A stretch of 8,527 nucleotides of DNA from Sulfurovum sp. (GTDB lineage Bacteria > Campylobacterota > Campylobacteria > Campylobacterales > Sulfurovaceae): NCBI GenBank assembly GCA_027046415.1, contig JALTYW010000235.1, positions 1 through 8,527 of the forward strand, given 5' to 3'. Of this stretch, positions 1 to 5,752 are shown piece after piece (position 1 is the stretch's first letter; each line of letters begins with the position of its first letter). A program made the position numbers and the translations under genes. Under the pieces are notes generated by a model. That model did not search any database and was not told the DNA's origin. It saw only the letters and a program-made list of their open reading frames with translations.

Positions 1-121
1 TCAGTGAGACGTTCTTACCCTCAACGTTAATATCTTTTACAAATCCGAATGTTACGATATCTTTCGTAAACCCCGGATAGGTTACATTTTTCAATGCTTC
101 CAGTACGGTTTCCTGTGTCAT
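1..121 (-). CDS. mrp: Mrp/ApbC-family iron-sulfur carrier P-loop ATPase, N-terminal end only
   Basis: The window holds only the first 40 codons; the gene continues past the left edge. The peptide begins MTQETVLEALKNVTYPGF and then has a KDIVTFGFVKDINVEG-like stretch. This is the N-terminal MIP18/DUF59 domain typical of bacterial Mrp/ApbC proteins, cytosolic P-loop ATPases that carry or insert Fe-S clusters. The P-loop domain itself is not visible. The start is the ATG at 121-119, preceded on the minus strand by AGGAG (133-129) with a 7-nt spacer. The gene is divergent from ispDF, the same arrangement I recall for mrp (Cj1606c) and ispDF in Campylobacter jejuni, which supports the call. The family call comes from residue pattern and context, since the ATPase motifs lie outside the window. 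Confidence 0.85.
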   Translation of the reverse strand, partial: MTQETVLEALKNVTYPGFTKDIVTFGFVKDINVEGKNVSL

Positions 122-155
122 ATGATGACTCCTAAATTAGAAATTTGATACCTGA

Positions 156-225
156 GTTATACCACCACAATCTTAAATGAGGTTGAATTTAGAGTGCAAT
201 TAGGATACTTTTTATCTGAATTATA
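156..225 (-). promoter_or_regulatory. Two candidate -10 elements for mrp
   Basis: On the minus strand there are two similar -10-like boxes, TATAAC at 161-156 and TATAAT at 225-220. Both sit in the same context, GTATAAYTCAG. They would start transcripts about 28 and 92 nt ahead of the mrp ATG. No convincing -35 is visible. This is common in Campylobacterota, whose sigma-70 promoters rely on the -10 and AT-rich upstream DNA. The boxes are seen in the sequence; promoter function is inferred. Confidence 0.4.
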
Positions 226-303
226 CTTTTCATACTGCACTAAAGTAACATTGGAGAGAATGTAAAACCTATATCTTTAAAGGAATTATCAAGCTTCAAT
301 CTG

Positions 304-309
304 TATAAT
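304..309 (+). promoter_or_regulatory. Candidate -10 element for the ispDF operon
   Basis: A perfect TATAAT preceded directly by TG lies 35-41 nt ahead of the ispDF start candidates, in AT-rich DNA. It would place the transcription start near 316. No clear -35 is seen upstream. It is the best promoter candidate for the four-gene rightward operon, because no comparable intergenic space exists further downstream in the operon. Confidence 0.5.
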
Positions 310-344
310 CCGTTACATTTTGATACATATATCTCTATGAAAGG

Positions 345-1490
345 GTGAATTTGTCACAGACAACACTGATACTTTTAGGAGCAGGAAGCTCCTCCCGTTT
401 TCAAATGAACGTTAAGAAACAGTGGCTTTACAGCGGCGATATACCGCTGTGGCTGCAGGTAGCACAACGTTTTGAAAATACCGGCTTTTTTAAGCAGATC
501 ATCATTGTCTCATCTGCAGAAGAGATACACCATATGAAACACTTCTGTGAACATACCTTTGTTATAGGAGGTGCCACCAGACAGGCGTCTTTGACAAATG
601 CGCTTCAATTGGTGACATCTGAATATGTTATGGTTAGCGACATTGCACGGTGTTGTGTCCCTGACACAATGATCACCCGCATCCTTGAAGCAAAAGAGAA
701 GGCAGCCTGCATCGTTCCAGTACTTCCGGTAAACGATACACTCTATATGGATGAAGTACCTATCGACAGAGAGAAAGTGAAGATCATCCAGACCCCGCAG
801 CTTAGCCATACGGCAACCCTCCAAAAAGCACTCGATACCCAAAACACCTTTACCGATGAGAGCTCTGCTATTGCAGCACTGGGGGAAAAAGTGGCATTTG
901 TTGAAGGCTCGCCGCTTGCTCACAAACTCACACACATTGAAGACCTTGACAAACTTCCGTGTCTCAAGCCGCCGTCACAGCGTACGCTGACCGGATTTGG
1001 CATCGACATCCACCCTTTTGAAGAGGGAAAAGTCATGAAACTGTGCGGTGTCACCATTGACACAGACTACGGTTTTAAAGCCCACAGCGACGGCGATGTT
1101 GCCATTCATGCACTCATCGATGCGCTGCTGGGCGCTGCGGGCATGGGGGACATTGGCGAACTTTACCCCGATACGGAAGAGGCGTATGCCGGTGCAGACT
1201 CAACAAAGCTTTTGGACGACACGGTAAGACGCATCAGATCGTTTGGTCTTGAGATAGGCAATGTCGATATGACCATTCTTGCCCAGGCTCCAAGGCTGCT
1301 GCCCTACAAAGAGAAGATGCGTAAAACCATCGCTTCCCTGCTTGACATCCCTGCTCACAGGGTCAACATCAAAGCGACCACTGCCGAAAAACTCGGCTTT
1401 GTAGGACGCAAAGAGGGGGTCACCGTGCATGCGGTTGCAACCCTGAACTATTTTAACTGGAAAAACCCACACAACGGAACATTATCATGA
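345..1490 (+). CDS. ispDF: Bifunctional IspD/IspF (MEP cytidylyltransferase / MECDP synthase)
   Basis: This fused cytosolic enzyme makes CDP-methylerythritol (IspD) and cyclises its phosphorylated form to methylerythritol cyclodiphosphate (IspF), two steps of the MEP isoprenoid pathway. The IspD half (about residues 5-205) has the nucleotide-binding LGAGSSSRF loop with Arg18, the KKQ lysines at 24-25, GG at 75-76, the VSDIAR segment (97-102), the PVNDT motif (128-132) and TPQ (150-152). The IspF half (about 214-372) keeps the metal ligands Asp221, His223 and His255, the HSDGDV motif (247-252), GDIGELYPDT (268-277) and KATTAEKLGF (343-352). Length (381 aa) fits fused Campylobacterota enzymes. 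The listed start is GTG at 345. A TTG at 351 is an alternative: AAAGGG (340-345) lies 5 nt upstream of it, and the resulting MSQTTLILL aligns better with the Campylobacter protein as I recall it. The 3' end overlaps the response regulator by 4 nt (ATGA). Confidence 0.96.
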   Translation: MNLSQTTLILLGAGSSSRFQMNVKKQWLYSGDIPLWLQVAQRFENTGFFKQIIIVSSAEEIHHMKHFCEHTFVIGGATRQASLTNALQLVTSEYVMVSDIARCCVPDTMITRILEAKEKAACIVPVLPVNDTLYMDEVPIDREKVKIIQTPQLSHTATLQKALDTQNTFTDESSAIAALGEKVAFVEGSPLAHKLTHIEDLDKLPCLKPPSQRTLTGFGIDIHPFEEGKVMKLCGVTIDTDYGFKAHSDGDVAIHALIDALLGAAGMGDIGELYPDTEEAYAGADSTKLLDDTVRRIRSFGLEIGNVDMTILAQAPRLLPYKEKMRKTIASLLDIPAHRVNIKATTAEKLGFVGRKEGVTVHAVATLNYFNWKNPHNGTLS

Positions 1491-2368
1491 AGATCATTAT
1501 TGTAGAGAACGAACTCTATCTGGCACAAAGTATTGCATCCAAACTCACAGAGAACGGATTTGAAACGGAGATATACAGCTCCATCAAAGAGGCGATGCAG
1601 AGCAGCGGTGATGTTTACCTGCTCTCTACCAATCTGCCCGGGCAGAACGTCGCACCGCTCATTACACAGTTTAAAGAGAAGATCATCATTCTGATGGTCA
1701 GCTACATCAACAACGACACAGTAGGTGAACCGCTGAAACTTGGAGCAAAAGACTACATTGTCAAACCGTTCATGATCGAGGAACTGCTTAGAAAGATCGA
1801 ACACTATCAGGAGTATCAGGATCTCAAAAAGCATACCAGGCTCTATCAGGAGTATATGGAGAACCTGCTGCAGGAGATCGAAACTGACTTTGACATTGAT
1901 ACCATTACTACACCACTGGTGATTCAGACAAACTACCAGCGGCTGGTGGACAAAGTGGTGTTCGAGTATGCCAGAAAAAATGACCGGCTCATGACCTTCA
2001 TTCCGCTTGGCAATCCGGAATGGAAAGAGAAACTTCAGGATGCTTCGGCAAAATCACTGCTCTACATCACAGAGATACACACCCTTAAAAAGGCGGACAG
2101 AGAATACCTGTTTGAGACCATCCAATCCCGCGATTTCATCCTCTGCAGTACCGATGAACTGGAGTCCCCCTACGATACCATTGAGCTCAACACCGACTCC
2201 AAACTTTATGACCAGAATGAGATTCTGACCATTGACGACTATGTCAAATTCATTGTCAACTCTTTCCAGTACAAGTTCCCTGACACAGAACTGAGTAAAA
2301 AACTGGGTATTTCCAGAAAGAGCCTTTGGGAAAAACGCAAAAAATACGGTCTTTTCAAAAAGAAATAA
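1487..2368 (+). CDS. HP1021/Cj1608-type orphan atypical response regulator
   Basis: The protein has 293 aa. An N-terminal receiver-like domain covers about 1-110 and a Fis-type helix-turn-helix about 266-290 (ELSKKLGISRKSLWEKRKKYG). The receiver keeps Lys93-Pro94 and a Ser at the beta-4 Thr/Ser site (Ser72). The phospho-acceptor Asp before xNLPG is Ser47, and the acidic pair at the end of beta-1 is Glu7-Asn8. Ordinary aspartyl phosphorylation is therefore unlikely. Residues about 140-228 resemble a shrunken NtrC-type AAA+ core without a Walker A: LLYITEIHTL sits where LFLDEIGEL would be. The gene overlaps ispDF by 4 nt (ATGA). The same placement next to ispDF is known for H. pylori HP1021 (next to HP1020) and C. 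jejuni Cj1608. HP1021 is an essential-type regulator that also binds oriC and responds to redox through cysteines; here only one Cys (220) exists. No sensor kinase gene is nearby. Orthology is inferred from position and architecture; targets here are unknown. Confidence 0.88.
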   Translation: MKIIIVENELYLAQSIASKLTENGFETEIYSSIKEAMQSSGDVYLLSTNLPGQNVAPLITQFKEKIIILMVSYINNDTVGEPLKLGAKDYIVKPFMIEELLRKIEHYQEYQDLKKHTRLYQEYMENLLQEIETDFDIDTITTPLVIQTNYQRLVDKVVFEYARKNDRLMTFIPLGNPEWKEKLQDASAKSLLYITEIHTLKKADREYLFETIQSRDFILCSTDELESPYDTIELNTDSKLYDQNEILTIDDYVKFIVNSFQYKFPDTELSKKLGISRKSLWEKRKKYGLFKKK

Positions 2369-2393
2369 GCGATCCATACACCAAGGATGATCC

Positions 2394-3572
2394 ATGCATA
2401 ACAAATCACTCTATATCGATACCGAGGCGCTCTCCACCCTCGCACTGGTTCAGGCAGGGCTCATTGCTCCTGTGGACAAACTCATGAATGAAGCCGAAGC
2501 CAAAGAGGTGGATCAGACACAGTTTTACAAAGGTGTGCCCTTTCCTTTTGCTTTTGTACTCGCACCAAAGGGACAAAAAAACGAAGCGGTGCTGAAGAGT
2601 GTAAAAGCAGGCGAAACAGTCGATCTGATCAACGAAGGGAAAAAGGTTGGGGAACTGACCGTAGAAGAGACCTTCCCCATCGACCCCAAACAACGCCTTT
2701 ACAACATTTACGGTACGGCTGACCCCTCCCATCCCGGTGTTAAAAATACCACTTCCCGCCTTGGTAACATTGCAGTCTCTGGTCCGTACCGTGTCGAATA
2801 TCCGCTGATTGAGGATAACATCAACCGTATCAACCAGATGATCACCCGCACCGGTGCGAAGTTCGTCAGCTCCATGATGATCGCTGCCAACCCGCTCAAC
2901 CGTGCCCATGAGCGGATGATCCGTCAAGCCATCAGCGACGCGGATCTGCTGGTGATCTTCCTGCGAAAACCTTTCACAAACGACGGTCTGCGTTACGACA
3001 TCCGCTACAACGCACTCAACCGTTTCATAGACAACTTCATACCCCGCAACAAAGTGATCATCATCCCGTTTGAAAACACCTACATCTTTGCAGGATACAA
3101 CGAGCTGATCCTCGATGCGCTGCTGGCAAAAAACTACGGCTGCCATCAGCTCGTAGTGGGGAAAAACCACGGCGGTTTGGGACTCTACTATGACCAAAAC
3201 CGTCTCAACTCCGTCTTTGACCACTGCAAAAATATCGACATTCATATCAAAACTGTCGATGAGTATGTCTACTGCGATACCTGTAAAACACTGGTCAGCA
3301 CCACCACCTGCCCGCACGGACAGCACCACCATGTCCACTACCACAGCGAGTCGATCATGAAGCTGATCCAAAGCGGTCTGATGCCACCGCCTATCCTGGT
3401 GCGCAAAGAGGTCTCTGCCAACATTCTCGCCTCACTCTTCCCAGACCGTTTCGAGAACCTTCAGGAGATGCACTACTCCCTTATGCCCGGTTCCGGATTG
3501 CTTGAACAGCAGAGTGAAGAGCAGTTCTACCTGAAGCTGATCCAGCTCTACCAAACCTCATCATTGACATAA
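2394..3572 (+). CDS. ATP sulfurylase (Sat)-like protein with degenerate active site
   Basis: The 392-aa protein has the length and layout of bacterial sulfate adenylyltransferase, which makes APS from ATP and sulfate: an N-terminal PUA-like region (about 1-130) and a nucleotidyltransferase domain (about 140-345). A zinc-site region has Cys294, Cys297, Cys306 and nearby His308/His311, like the Cys3His site known in Thermus Sat. Key catalytic motifs are altered. The family's QxRNPxHxxHE reads MIAANPLNRAHE (162-173), losing the Gln, the Arg and the first His. GRDHAG reads GKNHGG (256-261). The SGTxxR segment after the zinc site is HSESIMK (317-323). A position-equivalent gene is annotated sulfate adenylyltransferase in C. 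jejuni (Cj1609). The start is ATG with AAGGA (2383-2387) 6 nt upstream. It lies 25 nt after the regulator and 10 nt before pgpA, so co-transcription is likely. True sulfurylase activity is doubtful; another nucleotide-binding or regulatory role is possible. Confidence 0.85.
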   Translation: MHNKSLYIDTEALSTLALVQAGLIAPVDKLMNEAEAKEVDQTQFYKGVPFPFAFVLAPKGQKNEAVLKSVKAGETVDLINEGKKVGELTVEETFPIDPKQRLYNIYGTADPSHPGVKNTTSRLGNIAVSGPYRVEYPLIEDNINRINQMITRTGAKFVSSMMIAANPLNRAHERMIRQAISDADLLVIFLRKPFTNDGLRYDIRYNALNRFIDNFIPRNKVIIIPFENTYIFAGYNELILDALLAKNYGCHQLVVGKNHGGLGLYYDQNRLNSVFDHCKNIDIHIKTVDEYVYCDTCKTLVSTTTCPHGQHHHVHYHSESIMKLIQSGLMPPPILVRKEVSANILASLFPDRFENLQEMHYSLMPGSGLLEQQSEEQFYLKLIQLYQTSSLT

Positions 3573-3582
3573 AGGCTTTCTT

Positions 3583-4068
3583 GTGAACAGACAGAGATCT
3601 TTCGTAACACTTTTTGGCATAGGCACACTTCCCAGTGCCACTATCATCGTTTTGCTGCTTTCACTTGCCACAGCCGCAGGAGTACTCTACACACTTGGTA
3701 TGGAGACCCTCTTCATGCTTACACTGCTCTTTGCCATTGTCGGCATTTTTGAATCCAACAAATACCTCTCTTTGGAGAGTGCACAAAAAGAGCATATCGT
3801 CATTGATGATGTCGTCGGTATATGGCTTGCTGTGATGACCACACTTCCTACCGCAGCAACCCTGCCCTTCCCATACGCCACATGGGGCGGCATGGTACTG
3901 GCTGCGTTAGCCTATACCCTCTTTTCAACATGGAAACCTTCTACCATCGGGTGGATGTACCACAATCTCAAAGGCGGTCTTGGGATAATGCTAAGCAGTG
4001 TCATTGCCGGCATTGCCGGAGGGCTTTTGAGTGTCGTTGTTTTGATGGGTGTGGGAAAACTCTTTTAA
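3583..4068 (+). CDS. pgpA: PgpA-like (phosphatidylglycerophosphatase A family) membrane protein
   Basis: PgpA is an inner-membrane phosphatase that turns phosphatidylglycerophosphate into phosphatidylglycerol. This 161-aa protein has the family length and landmarks: FGIGTLP near the N-terminus (11-17), IVIDDVVGIW (72-81), LFSTWKPSTIG (113-123) and GGLGIMLSSVIAG (131-143), with hydrophobic segments at about 20-56, 80-114 and 135-157. The call also fits the gene order recalled from C. jejuni, where pgpA follows the Sat-like gene. Several residues usually conserved differ: the early PKAPGTxG stretch is PSATII, IDE is IDD, FDxxKP is FSTWKP (Ser115), and the DD of MLDDxxAG is Ser138-Ser139. Catalytic competence is therefore doubtful. 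The start is GTG, chosen because AAAGG (3571-3575) lies 7 nt upstream; an in-frame ATG appears only at codon 40. The 3' end overlaps the convergent LETM1-like gene by 78 bp. Confidence 0.82.
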   Translation: MNRQRSFVTLFGIGTLPSATIIVLLLSLATAAGVLYTLGMETLFMLTLLFAIVGIFESNKYLSLESAQKEHIVIDDVVGIWLAVMTTLPTAATLPFPYATWGGMVLAALAYTLFSTWKPSTIGWMYHNLKGGLGIMLSSVIAGIAGGLLSVVVLMGVGKLF

Positions 4069-4350
4069 GTACCCTTCCGTTGATTTTTCAGATGGCGTAT
4101 TCTGAAACGCACTCGGTCGTATCTTGCAGGAGAACTTGACGATCATCGCTGTCAGTACTGCACCACCGGGGATGACCCACACGACACCAAGAGCTGCCAT
4201 TTTGCAGATGTCTACCACCTGGGTGCCGACTTTTCGGTACTCTTTTTGCCAAAGCAGCATGGGGATCTCTTTGGTCTCCTGCCACTCTACTGCCATGCCC
4301 TTACCCAGTGAGTTGACAAAAGACTTGAAGTTCTGGTAGCGTTTTTTCAT
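3991..4350 (-). CDS. Small LETM1-like membrane protein
   Basis: The 119-aa protein has a basic N-terminus, a WQETKE segment (23-28), then a hydrophobic segment (about 52-73) with VIPGGAVL (59-66) and a closing RPSAF (78-82). This order (ETKE helix, DLLK-like helix, hydrophobic stretch with PGG, then LPSAF/LPSTF) is typical of the LETM1 family core. Mitochondrial LETM1 proteins act in K+/Ca2+ and proton exchange or volume control; the role of the short bacterial members is unclear. The ATG overlaps the stop of the upstream GTPase frame by 4 nt (ATGA), so the two genes are probably translated together. Residues after about 83 are polar and low-complexity (Gln, Asn, Ser, Thr-rich). Residues 94-119 are encoded antisense to the end of pgpA, so this tail may be a read-through product rather than a conserved part. 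Confidence 0.72.
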   Translation of the reverse strand: MKKRYQNFKSFVNSLGKGMAVEWQETKEIPMLLWQKEYRKVGTQVVDICKMAALGVVWVIPGGAVLTAMIVKFSCKIRPSAFQNTPSEKSTEGYLKEFSHTHQNNDTQKPSGNAGNDTA

Positions 4351-4616
4351 TCTGTGCCAATCACATGTGCAAGTTTTCTGGCAACGAGGTCTTCATACTC
4401 ACGCTGCGCTGCATCATCCAAACTTTTGCCTGAGCGTAGCAGTTTATGGAGACGTTCCAGTATCTTTTGGCTCTTCTCATCGAGCCACTTCTCTTTGAAG
4501 GCATGGTCAAGTGTCAGGACAAAGGTATCGCGACGTGCGTGGGAGCGTGATGCTACCATCGCAGTATAGTAGAGCATGCGTCCGAGCAGAATATAGGGGA
4601 AATTTCTGTTTTGCAT
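4347..4616 (-). CDS. Displaced C-terminal part of the GTPase/DUF3482 protein
   Basis: This 89-codon frame begins MQNRNFPYILLGRMLYYTAMV and continues with SRSHARRD. That is the end of DUF3482 proteins, which typically read NFPWVLLDRALLHY...RAHARRD. It is out of frame with the GTPase that ends at 4553, and restoring one missing base near 4618 joins them into a protein of about 468 aa. The ATG at 4616 has no Shine-Dalgarno sequence; upstream is only GAAACGGGCCG. It is therefore unlikely to be an independent gene. The rest is a charged helical region (about 39-75). The 3' end overlaps the LETM1-like start codon by 4 nt. If the frameshift is real, this piece would be translated poorly or not at all. 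Confidence 0.75.
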   Translation of the reverse strand: MQNRNFPYILLGRMLYYTAMVASRSHARRDTFVLTLDHAFKEKWLDEKSQKILERLHKLLRSGKSLDDAAQREYEDLVARKLAHVIGTE

Positions 4617-5752
4617 CGGCCCGTTTCGAGGTAGCGTTTGCCAAGACGCTTACCCAGCACCTTGATGTCTGAGAGTTCATCAAATGCCATAAAGGCACCG
4701 ATACCTCCGGCAACTGCACCGATAGCCCCGCCAATGAAAAAGGTATGTCCGGCAAACAGCAGGTCGATTCCTGCACCTGTCAGTGCACCGCCTGTCACCC
4801 CCGTAATCAAAAGCTCTTTGCGTGTCAGTCCAAAGACCGATGCACTCTCCTCTGAAAAGAGATCCATCTTTTCAAACCCGAGCGGTGTCACCTCTTTTTG
4901 CATATGGTCATGGTGCCATATGTGGTCGATCTGCTTTTGCGCCTTAGCTTCAAACTTTCGCAGCGTCTCTTTGTAGGCACGCATCAGTGCATCTTTGGCT
5001 GTATCATCTGCTGATTCACTCTCAAGCGGCATGCGTGCCACGTAACTGAGTGCACGCTGTATCAAGGAGACAATCACCACACTGCTGCGTTCGACCATCT
5101 GTGTATGGTAGGTTTGAAACAGTGCGACAGAACGCTTCACCTGTGCTGTCCACTCCTCCCGAAGCTGTGCCATACTCTCCAGTATGGCAATATGCTGTGC
5201 CAAAGTCGCTGTCATAGGGTTGTAGCTTCGGATGATCTGAAAGTAGCCCCCAAGCGCCTGTTTCCAAGAGGCGGCATAATCCTGCGTATCGATATGGTTG
5301 ATCAGCGCCATTGAAGGCTGTCCTGTCCAGCGCAGTATCTCCATCTCCGCCTCATACTCCTCCCCGTAGGGCTTGGAGGCATCGACAATATAGATGATCC
5401 CGGCACCGTTCATGATGGGTTCAAGCAACTCTACTTCATCAGTAAATCGTGGGTCATCACGGTGTGCATCGATAAAGGCTTTGACCACTTCATGCCGTTT
5501 GTCTGCACTCACATCATGCTGCTTAAGCCATGCCAGCACCGCCCGTGCCCGCTGAAATCCGGGGGTATCGTAAAGTTCGTACAGTACCTCTCCGTCTACC
5601 TTCAGCGGATAGCTTTTCTTGTGTGTCGTTGTACCGGGGGTGTCGGAGATGGCAACGGTATCATCCATTGCCAAAGAGGCGACAATGGAACTTTTACCTT
5701 TGTTGGGATGACCTACAACGGCAAACTTCGGATGTGTCGGCAAAGTGTTCAT
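4553..5752 (-). CDS. GTPase with DUF3482-type C-terminal region, frameshifted near the end
   Basis: The G domain is N-terminal: P-loop GHPNKGKS (14-21), a Thr-rich switch around TPGTTTHK (38-45), G3 DTPG (62-65), and a G4-like NHID (152-155) in place of NKxD. A helical middle (about 195-285) follows. A Gly-rich hydrophobic stretch (about 314-356, many GG and GxxxG) probably inserts in or touches the membrane. From residue 379 the frame departs from the family pattern (RCKTEISPIFCS...) and stops at 4553. The proper continuation lies in the adjacent frame, giving about 468 aa when corrected. The start is taken as the ATG at 5752, which overlaps the DUF2868 stop as ATGA; an in-frame ATG at 5764 would add four residues with a larger overlap. 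GTPase/DUF3482 genes are known to follow DUF2868 genes, so the two products probably work together at the inner membrane. The cellular role is not established. Confidence 0.88.
   Translation of the reverse strand: MNTLPTHPKFAVVGHPNKGKSSIVASLAMDDTVAISDTPGTTTHKKSYPLKVDGEVLYELYDTPGFQRARAVLAWLKQHDVSADKRHEVVKAFIDAHRDDPRFTDEVELLEPIMNGAGIIYIVDASKPYGEEYEAEMEILRWTGQPSMALINHIDTQDYAASWKQALGGYFQIIRSYNPMTATLAQHIAILESMAQLREEWTAQVKRSVALFQTYHTQMVERSSVVIVSLIQRALSYVARMPLESESADDTAKDALMRAYKETLRKFEAKAQKQIDHIWHHDHMQKEVTPLGFEKMDLFSEESASVFGLTRKELLITGVTGGALTGAGIDLLFAGHTFFIGGAIGAVAGGIGAFMAFDELSDIKVLGKRLGKRYLETGRCKTEISPIFCSDACSTILRW
4616..4623 (-). other. Apparent 1-nt deletion (frameshift site) in the GTPase gene
   Basis: The minus strand reads ACGGGCCGATG here. 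One extra C (ACGGGCCCGATG) would continue the protein as ...YLETG-P-MQNRNFPYILL, joining the GTPase to its family-typical C-terminus. The site is a short G/C run, a place where base calling often drops a base. The mismatch of frames is seen directly; whether it is error or mutation is not decidable from this sequence. Confidence 0.8.

Noticed and set aside
244..250. A TGTTACT heptamer (minus strand) resembling the published HP1021 box
   Set aside because: A single degenerate 7-mer in a 223-bp region on two strands is expected by chance about once in ten tries. No cluster of boxes is present.
2406..3371. A 321-codon open frame on the minus strand
   Set aside because: It lies fully antisense to the Sat-like gene, which has family motifs and a good ribosome-binding site. 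The antisense product is Val/Asp-rich and lacks recognisable domains, as expected from mirrored codon bias.
4050..4085. Possible bidirectional terminator at the convergent gene ends
   Set aside because: Only a 4-5 bp AAAA/TTTT pairing and a GGG/CCC pair are seen, with no GC-rich stem followed by a T-run.
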